Positions 34,797 through 43,010 of a DNA stretch of 64,000 nucleotides are shown here, piece by piece. Within the stretch, counting starts at the first letter, position 1; the number at the start of each line of letters is the position of its first letter. Source of the DNA: JBGAQP01 sp044220635 (GTDB taxonomy: Bacteria; Pseudomonadota; Gammaproteobacteria; Burkholderiales; Usitatibacteraceae); NCBI GenBank assembly GCA_044220635.1, contig JBGAQP010000023.1:1-64000 (forward strand), in the 5' to 3' direction. The notes under the pieces were generated by a model. That model had not been told where the DNA came from. It worked only from the letters and a program-made list of their open reading frames with translations, and made no database searches. Both the position numbers and the translations under genes were made by a program.

Positions 34797-35164
34797 CCCC
34801 CCTCACCTTCTCGCTCCTGATGGCCGGCGTGCTCCTCAACGCGGGCGCGCAGCTGCTCCTCAAGGCGGGCACCAACCGGGTGGGCGAGTTCGCCTTCGAG
34901 CTCGCGAACCTCGGCCCCGTGGGCGCGAAGCTCGCCACGAGCCCGTTCATCCTCGGCGGGCTCGCCTGCTACGTCGTGAGCGTCGTCGTCTGGATCCTCG
35001 CGCTCTCGCGCGTGCCCGTGAGCGTGGCCTACCCGATGCTTTCCGTGGGCTACATCGTGAACGCCGTGGCCGCCTGGCTGCTCTTCGGCGAATCGCTCGC
35101 CGCGCAGAAGCTCGTGGGCATCGGCTTCATCGTCGTGGGCGTCTGGCTCGTCGCGCGCTCCTGA
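34793..35164 (+). CDS. Small EamA/SMR-like membrane protein, probable ArnE/F-type flippase subunit
   Basis: The 123-residue protein has four hydrophobic segments and the SMR/EamA pattern NAGAQLLLKAG at the start and PVSVAYPMLSVGYIVNAVAAWLLFGE late. In the Arn pathway ArnE and ArnF together are thought to flip undecaprenyl-phosphate-Ara4N. Only one such gene is present here, so it may work as a homodimer. GTG 34793 overlaps the arnT stop in a GTGA. arnB follows after 4 bases. Function is inferred from context. Confidence 0.75.
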   Translation: MTPLTFSLLMAGVLLNAGAQLLLKAGTNRVGEFAFELANLGPVGAKLATSPFILGGLACYVVSVVVWILALSRVPVSVAYPMLSVGYIVNAVAAWLLFGESLAAQKLVGIGFIVVGVWLVARS

Positions 35165-35168
35165 GGCC

Positions 35169-36299
35169 ATGGGGTTCCTGCCCTTCGCGCGGCCCACGAT
35201 CGACGAGGCGATGGTCGCCGCGGTCGCCGAGACGCTTCGCAGCCGCTGGATCGCGAGCGGCCCGAAGGTGCTCGCGTTCGAGCGCGCCCTCTCCGATCAC
35301 GCGGGCGGCCGGCCGGTGCGCGCCCTCACCTCGGCCACGGCGGCGATGGAGGTGGCCCTCGAGCTCGCCGGGATCGGCCCCGGCGACGAGGTGATCACGC
35401 CCGCGCAGAGTTTCTTCGCCTCCGCCAACGTGATCGAGCGGCGCGGGGCCCGCGCGGTGTTCGTCGACGTCGAGCTCGCCAACCGCAACCTCGACTGGGC
35501 GGCGGCGGAGGCCGCCGTCACGCCGCGCACCCGGGCGCTGCTGCCCGTGCACTACAACGCGCCCCTCGATCCCGCGCGCATCGCCGTCTTCGCCCGCCGG
35601 CACGGCGTGCGGGTGGTCGAGGACGCCGCGCTCGCTCTGGGCTCCGTCGCGGGGGGCCGGCCCGTGGGCGCCTCGGGCGACCTCGTCTCCTTCAGCTTCC
35701 ACCCGAACAAGAACCTGACCACCATCGAGGGCGGCGCCCTCGTGCTGAACGACGAGCGAGAGGCCGCGAGGGTCGAGCGGCTGCGCTTCCACGGCATCCG
35801 GCGCCTCGAGGACGGCACGCGCGACGTGGAGGTCGCCGGGGGCAAGTACAACCTCTCCGACGTCTCGGCGAGCCTCGGCCTCGCGCAGTGGCCCCACCTC
35901 GACGCGTGGTGCGCCGCGCGCGCCCGCCTCGCGCGGCGCTATTTCGAAGGCCTCGCGGGCGAGAGCCTCCTCGCACCCGAGAGCCTGCCCCCGCGGGAGA
36001 ACCCGGGCCACTCGTGGAACATGTTCACGGTGCTCCTGCCGCTCGCGCAGATGCGGATCACGCGCGCGCAGTTCGTGGAGGCCATGCGCCGGGAGGGGGT
36101 GGGCATCGGCATCTCCTACGAGGCGCTGCACCTCACCACGCTCTTCCGCGCGAAAGGCGGGCGCGAGGGGCAGTTCCCGGTCGCCGAGCGCATCGCGCGC
36201 GAGACCGTCACCCTGCCGCTCTTCCCCGAGATGACCGAGGGCGACGTCGAGCGCGTGTGCGCCGCCCTCGGGCGCTCGCTGCGCGCGAAGGCGGCCTGA
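35169..36299 (+). CDS. arnB: UDP-4-amino-4-deoxy-L-arabinose aminotransferase
   Basis: ArnB converts UDP-4-keto-pentose and glutamate to UDP-L-Ara4N with PLP. The 376-residue DegT/DnrJ/EryC1 aminotransferase has SRWIASGPKVLAFE, TSATAAMEVAL, EVITPAQSF, EDAALALGS and the PLP Lys in FSFHPNKNLTTIEGG. The C-terminal IGISYEALHL and TVTLPLFPEMT fit the family. Many sugar aminotransferases look alike; the adjoining arnC and arnA genes support ArnB. Confidence 0.9.
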   Translation: MGFLPFARPTIDEAMVAAVAETLRSRWIASGPKVLAFERALSDHAGGRPVRALTSATAAMEVALELAGIGPGDEVITPAQSFFASANVIERRGARAVFVDVELANRNLDWAAAEAAVTPRTRALLPVHYNAPLDPARIAVFARRHGVRVVEDAALALGSVAGGRPVGASGDLVSFSFHPNKNLTTIEGGALVLNDEREAARVERLRFHGIRRLEDGTRDVEVAGGKYNLSDVSASLGLAQWPHLDAWCAARARLARRYFEGLAGESLLAPESLPPRENPGHSWNMFTVLLPLAQMRITRAQFVEAMRREGVGIGISYEALHLTTLFRAKGGREGQFPVAERIARETVTLPLFPEMTEGDVERVCAALGRSLRAKAA

Positions 36300-36302
36300 G
36301 CC

Positions 36303-37250
36303 GTGGGCGTGCCGAAGGTCTCGGTCGTCATCCCCGTCTACGAGGAGGAGGCGGTGCTGCCCGCGCTCTTCGCGCGCCTCTACCCGGCGCTCGACGCCCT
36401 CGGCTGCAGCTACGAGGTCGTGTTCGTGAACGACGGCAGCCGGGACCGCTCCGCGGCGCTGCTGCGCGCACAGTTCCAGGCGCGCCCCGAGGTCACGCGC
36501 GTGATCCTCTTCAACGGCAACTTCGGGCAGCACATGGCGGTGATGGCGGGCTTCGAGCACAGTCGCGGCGAGCGCGTCGTCACCCTCGACGCGGACCTGC
36601 AGAACCCGCCCGAGGAGATCGCGAAGCTGCTCGCGAAGATGGACGAGGGCCACGACTACGTGGGCTCGATCCGGATGCTGCGCCAGGACCGCGCCTGGAG
36701 GCGCTGGGCCTCGGGCGCGATGAACCGGCTGCGCGAGCGCCTCACCCGCATCCGCATGACCGACCAGGGCTGCATGATGCGCGCCTACGACCGGGCGATC
36801 GTCGACGCGATCCGCGCCTCGCGCGAGGTGAGCACGTATATCCCCGCGCTCGGCTACTCCTTCGCCCAGAACCCGGCGGAGGTCGAAGTCTCCCACGCCG
36901 AGCGCCAGGCCGGCGAGTCGAAGTACTCGCTCTATCGGCTCATCCGCCTCAACTTCGACCTGGTGACCGGGTTCTCCGTGGTGCCTCTCCAGATGTTCTC
37001 GATCTTCGGCATGCTCGTTTCCCTCGCCTCGCTCGCCGTGTACTTCGTGGTGGTCGCCAAGCGCCTCGTGACGGGCGAGTTCGACGGGCTCTGGGTGATC
37101 TGGGACCGCGACGTGCTCCAGTTCCTGCTGATCGGGGTGGTCCTCTTCGGCCTGGGCCTCGTCGGCGAGTACGTCGGGCGCATCTACCAGCAGGTGCGCG
37201 AGCGCCCCCGCTACCTGATCCAGGCGATCCTCGAGCGCCCGGAGCCATGA
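36303..37250 (+). CDS. arnC: Undecaprenyl-phosphate 4-deoxy-4-formamido-L-arabinose transferase
   Basis: ArnC moves formylated aminoarabinose from UDP to undecaprenyl phosphate on the inner leaflet. The 315-residue protein has a GT2 domain (VSVVIPVYEEEAVLPAL, VNDGSRDRSA, TLDADLQNPPEEI, TDQGCMMRAY, HAERQAGESKYS) and two C-terminal membrane helices ending in GLVGEYVGRIYQQVRERPRY. GTG 36303 follows arnB by 3 bases. The whole pattern matches E. coli ArnC; DPM-like glycosyltransferases such as GtrB are the nearest alternative. Confidence 0.88.
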   Translation: MGVPKVSVVIPVYEEEAVLPALFARLYPALDALGCSYEVVFVNDGSRDRSAALLRAQFQARPEVTRVILFNGNFGQHMAVMAGFEHSRGERVVTLDADLQNPPEEIAKLLAKMDEGHDYVGSIRMLRQDRAWRRWASGAMNRLRERLTRIRMTDQGCMMRAYDRAIVDAIRASREVSTYIPALGYSFAQNPAEVEVSHAERQAGESKYSLYRLIRLNFDLVTGFSVVPLQMFSIFGMLVSLASLAVYFVVVAKRLVTGEFDGLWVIWDRDVLQFLLIGVVLFGLGLVGEYVGRIYQQVRERPRYLIQAILERPEP

Positions 37251-38176
37251 GCGCGAGCGCCGCCGTCTTCGCCTACCACGACGTGGGCGTGCGCTGCCTC
37301 GGCGTGCTGCTCGCTCGCGGCCTGCGCGTCCCGCTGGTCGTCACGCACCGCGACGACGCCCGCGAGAACGTCTGGTTCGCGAGCGTCGAGCGCTTCGCCC
37401 GCGAGCACGACCTGCCGGTCGAGACCCCGGAGGACCCCAACGACGCGGGGTTCGTCGCGCGGCTCTCGGCGCTCGCCCCGGACTTCCTCTTCTCCTTCTA
37501 CTACCGGCAGATGCTCTCGCCGGCCGTGCTCGCGACGGCGCGCCGCGGGGCCTTCAACATGCACGGCTCGCTCCTGCCCCGGTACCGCGGGCGCGCGCCG
37601 GTGAACTGGGCGGTGCTGCGCGGCGAACACGAGACCGGCGCCACGCTCCACGAGATGACGGCGAGGCCCGACGCGGGGCGCATCGCGGGGCGCATGGCGG
37701 TGCCGATCCTGCCCGACGACCAGGCCCTCGACGTCTTCCGCAAGGTCACCGTCGCCGCGGAGCTCGTGCTCGACCGCGCGCTCGCGGGGCTCGTCGACGG
37801 CAGCCTCGCCCTCGAGCCCCAGGACCTCGCCGCCGGCAGCTACTTCGGGGGGCGGCGCCCCGAGGACGGGCGCATCGACTGGTCGCGGCCCGCCGTGGAG
37901 GTCCACAACCTGGTTCGCGCAGTGGCCCCTCCCTACCCCGGCGCGTTCACGCCTTTCCGCGGCGGGACGCTGCGCGTGCTGCGCAGCCGCGTCCTCGCCG
38001 GACGCCGCACCCGACCGGGCGCGGCCACCCTCGGCGTGGCGGGCGAGGCGCTCGAAGCGGCCTGCGCCGACGGCGGCGTGCTGCGACTGCTCGCCATCGA
38101 CTTCGACGGCCTCGCCCTCGACGCGGCCGGCTTCGCCGCGCGCTTCGGCGCCGGCCCCCATCCCCTCGGGAACTGA
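37247..38176 (+). CDS. arnA: UDP-Ara4N formyltransferase (stand-alone N-terminal half of ArnA)
   Basis: This half of ArnA formylates UDP-L-Ara4N with 10-formyl-tetrahydrofolate. The 309-residue protein starts with AVFAYHDVG, then FSFYYRQML, FNMHGSLLPRYRGRAPVNW with the catalytic Asn/His/Asp region, HEMTARPDAGRI and VHNLVRAVAPPYPGAF, all matching E. coli ArnA residues 1-300. In E. coli the dehydrogenase half is fused; here it is the next gene. ATG 37247 overlaps arnC (ATGA). Confidence 0.92.
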   Translation: MSASAAVFAYHDVGVRCLGVLLARGLRVPLVVTHRDDARENVWFASVERFAREHDLPVETPEDPNDAGFVARLSALAPDFLFSFYYRQMLSPAVLATARRGAFNMHGSLLPRYRGRAPVNWAVLRGEHETGATLHEMTARPDAGRIAGRMAVPILPDDQALDVFRKVTVAAELVLDRALAGLVDGSLALEPQDLAAGSYFGGRRPEDGRIDWSRPAVEVHNLVRAVAPPYPGAFTPFRGGTLRVLRSRVLAGRRTRPGAATLGVAGEALEAACADGGVLRLLAIDFDGLALDAAGFAARFGAGPHPLGN

Positions 38177-38179
38177 CCC

Positions 38180-39223
38180 ATGAAGAGACTCTGCATCCTC
38201 GGCGTGAACGGGTTCATCGGCCACCACCTGTCGAAGCGCATCCTCGCCGACACCGGCTGGGAGGTCTTCGGCATGGACATGGGCTCGGACCGGGTCGCGG
38301 ACCTGCTCGACCACCCCCGCTTCCACTTCTTCGAGGGCGACATCACGATCAACAAGGAGTGGATCGAGTACCACATCCGCAAGTGCGACGTGATCCTGCC
38401 GCTCGTGGCGATCGCCACGCCCGCGACCTACGTGCGCGAGCCCCTCAAGGTGTTCGAGCTCGACTTCGAGGCGAACCTGCCGATCGTGAGGAGCTGCGTG
38501 AAGCACGCGAAGCGCATCCTCTTTCCCTCCACCTCGGAGGTATACGGGATGTGCCGCGACGAGCAATTCGACCCCTACGCCTCGGAGCTCGTGCTCGGCC
38601 CCATCGACAAGCAGCGCTGGATCTACGCCTGCTCCAAGCAGCTCATGGACCGCGTGATCTGGGCCTACGGGTCCGCGGGGCAGCTCGACTTCACCCTGTT
38701 CCGGCCGTTCAACTGGATCGGCGCCGGCCTCGACTCGATCCGCACGCCCAAGGAGGGGAGCTCGCGCGTCATCACCCAGTTCCTCGGGCACATCGTGCGC
38801 GGCGAGCCCATCCAGCTCGTCGACGGGGGCGCGCAGAAGCGCGCCTTCACCTACATCGACGACGGCATCGCCGCGCTCATGAAGATCATCGAGAACAGGA
38901 ACGGCGTGGCGAGCGGGCGGATCTACAATATCGGCAATCCCCGGAACAACTACTCCGTGCGCGAGATCGCGCAGATGATGCTCGACCTCGCGCGCGCCTA
39001 CCCCGAGTACCGGCGCAACGCCGCGAAGGTGAGGCTCGTGGAGGTGAGCGCGGCGAAGTACTATGGCAAGGGCTACCAGGACGTGCAGAACCGCGTGCCG
39101 AAGATCGACAATACGCGCAAGGAGCTCGGCTGGGCCCCGAAGGTCGACATGACGACCGCGCTCAAGCACATATTCGAGGCCTACCGCGGGAGCATCGACG
39201 AAGCCCGCGCGCTCGACGCCTGA
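38180..39223 (+). CDS. arnA: UDP-glucuronate oxidative decarboxylase (stand-alone C-terminal half of ArnA)
   Basis: This half oxidises and decarboxylates UDP-glucuronate to UDP-4-keto-pentose, the first committed Arn step. The 347-residue extended SDR has GVNGFIGHHLSKRIL, PSTSEVYGMC, DKQRWIYACSKQLMDRVIWAYG (Tyr/Lys), FRPFNWIGAGLDSI and YYGKGYQDVQNRVPKI, the last diagnostic of ArnA. UDP-glucuronate could come from ugd at 51954-53282. It follows the formyltransferase by 3 bases and precedes purE by 10. Confidence 0.93.
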   Translation: MKRLCILGVNGFIGHHLSKRILADTGWEVFGMDMGSDRVADLLDHPRFHFFEGDITINKEWIEYHIRKCDVILPLVAIATPATYVREPLKVFELDFEANLPIVRSCVKHAKRILFPSTSEVYGMCRDEQFDPYASELVLGPIDKQRWIYACSKQLMDRVIWAYGSAGQLDFTLFRPFNWIGAGLDSIRTPKEGSSRVITQFLGHIVRGEPIQLVDGGAQKRAFTYIDDGIAALMKIIENRNGVASGRIYNIGNPRNNYSVREIAQMMLDLARAYPEYRRNAAKVRLVEVSAAKYYGKGYQDVQNRVPKIDNTRKELGWAPKVDMTTALKHIFEAYRGSIDEARALDA

Positions 39224-39233
39224 GGGGAAACGC

Positions 39234-39728
39234 ATGGAGAAGCCGCTGGTCGGCGTGGTGATGGGGTCCCAGAGCGACTGGGACGTGATGCAGCACGCCG
39301 CGCGCGTGCTCAAGGACTTCGGCGTCGCCTTCGAGGCGCGCGTGGTTTCGGCGCACCGCACGCCCGACACCATGTTCGAGTACGCCGAGGGCGCGCGCGG
39401 CCGGGGGCTCGCCTGCATCATCGCCGGCGCCGGGGGCGCGGCGCACCTGCCGGGCATGATCGCCTCGAAGACGACGCTGCCGGTGCTCGGCGTCCCGGTG
39501 CCGTCCAAGCACCTCGCCGGCCAGGACTCGCTCTACTCGATCGTGCAGATGCCCAAGGGCATCCCCGTGGCCACCTTCGCCATCGGGGAGGCGGGTGCCG
39601 CCAACGCGGGGCTCTTCGCCGTGAGCCTGCTCGCCGCCAGCGACGCCGCGCTCGCCGCGAAGCTCGCCGCCTACCGCGAGAAGCTGCGCGAGCAGGTCGC
39701 GGCGATGCAGCTGCCCGACGTGCTGTGA
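39234..39728 (+). CDS. purE: N5-carboxyaminoimidazole ribonucleotide mutase
   Basis: PurE moves the carboxyl group of N5-CAIR to C4 to form CAIR in purine synthesis. The 164-residue protein has GVVMGSQSDWDVM, VVSAHRTPD, IIAGAGGAAHLPGM, LPVLGVPVPSKHLAGQDSL and ATFAIGEAGAANA, matching class I PurE. GAGGGG lies about 7 bases before ATG. It is packed behind the arn genes and overlaps purK. Confidence 0.96.
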   Translation: MEKPLVGVVMGSQSDWDVMQHAARVLKDFGVAFEARVVSAHRTPDTMFEYAEGARGRGLACIIAGAGGAAHLPGMIASKTTLPVLGVPVPSKHLAGQDSLYSIVQMPKGIPVATFAIGEAGAANAGLFAVSLLAASDAALAAKLAAYREKLREQVAAMQLPDVL

Positions 39729-40855
39729 TCCTGCCCGGCGCCACCCTCGGGCTCCTGGGCGGGGGCCAGCTCGGCCGGATGTTCACCGTCGCCGCGCGCA
39801 CGCTTGGCTACCGCGTCACCGTCCTCGATCCCGATCCCCTCTCGCCCGCGGCGGAGTTCGCCACGGGCCACCTGAACACGGCCTACACGCACCCCGTTTC
39901 GCTCGCCGAGCTCGCGCAGACCTGCGCGGCCGTCACCACCGAGTTCGAGAACGCCCCCGCCGAGGCCCTCCTCGCGCTCGCCTCCCGCACGGTCGTGCGG
40001 CCCAGCGGGGACGCGGTGTCCGTGGCCCAGGACCGGGCCCGCGAGAAGGGGTTCTTCGCCACCCACGGATTCCCCGTGGGCCCCTTCGCCCCCGTGGTCG
40101 CCGAGGGCGATTTCGCCCCAGCGCTCGAGCGCGTGCGCCTGCCCGCCCTGCTGAAGACCGCGCGCTTCGGCTACGACGGCAAGGGGCAGGCGCGCATCGA
40201 TTCCGCGGCGGAGCTCGCGCGCGTCTTCGCCGAGTGGAAGCGCGTGCCCTGCGTGCTCGAGGAGCTGCTCGCGCTCGAGCTCGAGATCTCCGTCGTCCTC
40301 GCCCGCGGCTCGGGGGGCGACGTGGCCGTGTTCCCGGTGGCCGAGAACCGTCACGCGCGCGGCATCCTCGACCTCACCATCGCGCCCGCGCGCATCCCGG
40401 AAGCGCTCGCCCGCGAGGCCACGGCGCTCGCCTCGCGCCTCGCCGCCGCCCTCGACTACGTGGGAGTGCTCGCGGTCGAGATGTTCGTCGTCGGCGGCCG
40501 GCTTCTCGTCAACGAGATCGCGCCGCGCCCGCACAACAGCGGGCACTACACGATCGATGCCTGCCGCACCTCGCAGTTCGAGCAGCAGGTGCGCGTGCTC
40601 TGCGGCCTGCCGCTCGGCGACCCGTCCCAGCATTCGCCCGCGGTCATGGTGAACCTCCTGGGCGACATCTGGCGCGGGGCCGAGCCGCGCTGGGAGGCGG
40701 TCCTCGGCCATGCCGGGGCCCACCTGCACCTCTACGGCAAGCGCGAGGCCCGCCCCGGGCGCAAGATGGGCCACGTCACCGTCTGCGAGCCGACCGCGGA
40801 ACGCGCCCTCGAGGTCGCCATGGCCATCCGGCGCGACCTCGGCATCGGTTCCTGA
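39725..40855 (+). CDS. purK: N5-carboxyaminoimidazole ribonucleotide synthase
   Basis: PurK uses ATP and bicarbonate to carboxylate AIR to N5-CAIR, the substrate of PurE. The 376-residue ATP-grasp protein begins LGLLGGGQLGRMFTVAAR, then KTARFGYDGKGQARI, PVAENRHARGILDLTIAPARI and NEIAPRPHNSGHYTIDAC. GTG 39725 overlaps the purE stop in a GTGA, so the two are coupled. Confidence 0.96.
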   Translation: MILPGATLGLLGGGQLGRMFTVAARTLGYRVTVLDPDPLSPAAEFATGHLNTAYTHPVSLAELAQTCAAVTTEFENAPAEALLALASRTVVRPSGDAVSVAQDRAREKGFFATHGFPVGPFAPVVAEGDFAPALERVRLPALLKTARFGYDGKGQARIDSAAELARVFAEWKRVPCVLEELLALELEISVVLARGSGGDVAVFPVAENRHARGILDLTIAPARIPEALAREATALASRLAAALDYVGVLAVEMFVVGGRLLVNEIAPRPHNSGHYTIDACRTSQFEQQVRVLCGLPLGDPSQHSPAVMVNLLGDIWRGAEPRWEAVLGHAGAHLHLYGKREARPGRKMGHVTVCEPTAERALEVAMAIRRDLGIGS

Positions 40856-40919
40856 AGGCCCGCGAATCCGCGGGGCGGGCGAGCGGCATCCAACCGCCAT
40901 GATCCCCCCGGAGACCCCC

Positions 40920-41636
40920 ATGACTCCTGCCGCCAAGCGCTTCGCCGCCACGCTCGCCTTCCTCGCCCTGGGCGCCGCCCTGCCCGCCGCCGCCGCCGAC
41001 CTGCGCGAGGCGCGCCAGGCTTCCGGATTCAAGTCGATCGTCCTCGAAGCGCCGATCGAGCTGGTGCTGTCCCAGGGCACGGCCGAGGGCCTCGTGCTCG
41101 AGGGCGATGCCGAAACGCTCGCCGACATCGAGACGGTGGTCGAGGACGGGGTGCTGCGCATCCGCTCGAAGCCGCGTTTCCTCGCCGCGTGGCGGGGCAA
41201 GGTCCGCGCGATCGCGACGGCGAAGGCCGTGGAAGCGCTCGCGGTCTCCGGATCCGGGGACATCCGCGCCGGGGCGCTGAACGGCGAGCGCCTGAAGGTG
41301 GCGATTGCCGGCTCGGGCGACGTGCGCCTCGACTCGTTCGCGGGCTCGCGCCTGGAAGTGGCGATCTCCGGCAGCGGCGATTTCGCCGTCGCAGGCCGCG
41401 TGGACTCGATCGGCGCGCGGATCTCCGGCTCCGGCGACATCCGGGCCGGGAAGCTCGAGGCGCGCCAGGCGAGCGTGGCGATCGCGGGCTCGGGGGACGT
41501 GGTCCTCTGGGCGAAGGAATCGCTGGCGGTGAGCGTCGCGGGCTCCGGCGACGTGCGCTACTATGGCGACCCCACGATCGACAAGTCGATCCTCGGCTCC
41601 GGAGGCCTCAAGAGGCTGGGGGCCGCGCCCTCCTGA
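40920..41636 (+). CDS. Exported DUF2807 (head-GIN) repeat protein
   Basis: The 238-residue product has a signal peptide (AATLAFLALGAALPAAAA) and a DUF2807 beta-helix domain. About six rungs carry the motif SGSGD or AGSGD, roughly every 18-22 residues (GSGDIRAG, GSGDVRLD, GSGDFAVAG, GSGDIRAG, GSGDVVLW, GSGDVRYYG). The family is periplasmic or surface-located and its function is unknown. I prefer ATG 40920, with GGAG 6 bases upstream, over ATG 40899. mtfA follows immediately after its stop. Confidence 0.85.
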   Translation: MTPAAKRFAATLAFLALGAALPAAAADLREARQASGFKSIVLEAPIELVLSQGTAEGLVLEGDAETLADIETVVEDGVLRIRSKPRFLAAWRGKVRAIATAKAVEALAVSGSGDIRAGALNGERLKVAIAGSGDVRLDSFAGSRLEVAISGSGDFAVAGRVDSIGARISGSGDIRAGKLEARQASVAIAGSGDVVLWAKESLAVSVAGSGDVRYYGDPTIDKSILGSGGLKRLGAAPS

Positions 41637-42452
41637 ATGCTCGGCTGGCTCAAGCGCAAGAAGACCGAAACGATCGCGATCGAGGCCGCGCTGTGGCGCC
41701 GGGCCACGGCCGGCTGGCTTTTCATGCGCGGGCTTTCCCCCGCGGACGACGAGCGGCTGCGCGATCTCAGCGGCCGCTTCCTCGCGCGCAAGCGCTTCTC
41801 CGGCACCCACGGCCTGCGGATCACCCCCCTCATGCAGGCGCAGGTGGCCTCGCAGGCCGCGATCCTCGTGCTGGAGCTCGGCCTCGAGTGGTACGAGGGC
41901 TGGACCGACATCATCGTGTACCCGAGCCAGTTCGTCCCCGAGCGCGAGGTCGTGGACGAGGCGGGCGTGGTGCACGTCACCAACGAAGCGCTCGCGGGCG
42001 AGGCCTGGCTCGGCGGGCCCGTGATCCTCTCCTACGAGGACGTGGCGATGACGGCCGACGAGGACCGACGCGTGGCGGGCTACAACGTGGTGATCCACGA
42101 GTTCGCGCACAAGCTCGACATGCTCAACGGCGAGCCCAACGGATTCCCGCCGCTGCACCCGGGGATGGCCCGGGCGGACTGGCAGCGGGCCTTCTCGGAG
42201 GCCTACGGCGACTTCTGCCGGCGGGTGGACGCGGCCGAGGCGCGTTCCGGCCGCGACGGGGGGGCCGCGCTCGACCGGCTCGCCATCGATCCTTACGCGG
42301 CGCAGAGCCCGGGGGAGTTCTTCGCGGTGATCTCGGAGGCGTTCTTCGAAACACCCGAGCTCCTCCAGCCGGAATATCCCGGCGTCTACGAGCAGCTGCG
42401 GCGCTTCTACAAGCAGGATCCCGGGGCGCGCCTCGCGGCGGCCGCGGGCTGA
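41637..42452 (+). CDS. mtfA: MtfA-type zinc peptidase
   Basis: MtfA is an M90 zinc aminopeptidase that in E. coli binds the Mlc repressor and so affects glucose PTS expression. The 271-residue protein has the zinc motif HEFAHKLDMLNGEPNGFPPL, preceded by VILSYEDV and followed by the AAQSPGEFFAVISEAFFETP helix with the third ligand Glu. ATG 41637 begins directly after the previous stop. No mlc homologue is in view, so the target here is unknown. It ends the plus-strand run. Confidence 0.93.
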   Translation: MLGWLKRKKTETIAIEAALWRRATAGWLFMRGLSPADDERLRDLSGRFLARKRFSGTHGLRITPLMQAQVASQAAILVLELGLEWYEGWTDIIVYPSQFVPEREVVDEAGVVHVTNEALAGEAWLGGPVILSYEDVAMTADEDRRVAGYNVVIHEFAHKLDMLNGEPNGFPPLHPGMARADWQRAFSEAYGDFCRRVDAAEARSGRDGGAALDRLAIDPYAAQSPGEFFAVISEAFFETPELLQPEYPGVYEQLRRFYKQDPGARLAAAAG

Positions 42453-42459
42453 CGGGGCG

Positions 42460-42597
42460 TCAGAGGAAGAGGACGGCGGGGAAGACGGCGATCGCCAGCA
42501 CGATCAGGATCCACTCGCAGTTCCAGCGCTTCAGGTGGCCGGTGTAGTGGAGGATGATCGCGGCGATGGCGAAGACGTAGAAGGCGGCCAGTAGCAT
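42460..42597 (-). CDS. Small two-helix membrane protein (45 residues)
   Basis: This short frame reads MLLAAFYVFAIAAIILHYTG, then a basic turn HLKRWNCEW, then ILIVLAIAVFPAVLFL: two hydrophobic helices joined by a positive loop, as in a hairpin membrane protein. GGGGAG lies 6 bases before ATG 42597, a good Shine-Dalgarno. It is convergent with mtfA (7 bases) and 52 bases downstream of glnB on the same strand, so it may be the last gene of a nadE-glnB transcript. I do not recognise the family. Confidence 0.7.
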   Translation of the reverse strand: MLLAAFYVFAIAAIILHYTGHLKRWNCEWILIVLAIAVFPAVLFL

Positions 42598-42649
42598 TCT
42601 TGCTCCCCGGAAAAGTCGGCGACAGGATAGCAGGAAAGGCCCGAGGGGC

Positions 42650-42988
42650 CTAGACCGCGTCCTCGCCCGTCTCGCCGGTGCGGATCCTCACCACCTGCGC
42701 GACATCGACCACGAAGATCTTGCCGTCGCCGATCTTGCCGGTGCGCGCCGCCTTGACGATCGCATCCATGGCCTTCTCGACGAGACCGTCGGCGACCACG
42801 ACCTCGACCTTCACCTTCGGGAGGAAATCGACCACGTACTCCGCGCCCCGGTAGAGCTCGGTGTGGCCCTTCTGGCGCCCGAAGCCCTTGACCTCGGTCA
42901 CGGTGAGTCCGGTGACGCCGATCTCGGAGAGGGCCTCGCGGACCTCGTCGAGCTTGAACGGCTTCACGATGGCTTCGATCTTCTTCAT
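42650..42988 (-). CDS. glnB: Nitrogen regulatory protein P-II
   Basis: P-II senses 2-oxoglutarate, ATP/ADP and, through uridylylation, glutamine, and controls NtrB and glutamine synthetase adenylylation. The 112-residue protein starts MKKIEAIVKPFKLDEVREAL, has the T-loop with Tyr51 in GHTELYRGAEYVVDF, and the C-terminal TGKIGDGKIFV with the ATP-binding residues. It lies 22 bases downstream of nadE, an arrangement known in betaproteobacteria. GlnK is the paralogue alternative, but there is no amtB nearby. Confidence 0.95.
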   Translation of the reverse strand: MKKIEAIVKPFKLDEVREALSEIGVTGLTVTEVKGFGRQKGHTELYRGAEYVVDFLPKVKVEVVVADGLVEKAMDAIVKAARTGKIGDGKIFVVDVAQVVRIRTGETGEDAV

Positions 42989-43010
42989 GGCGGCCGGCGG
43001 GAATGCGCCT

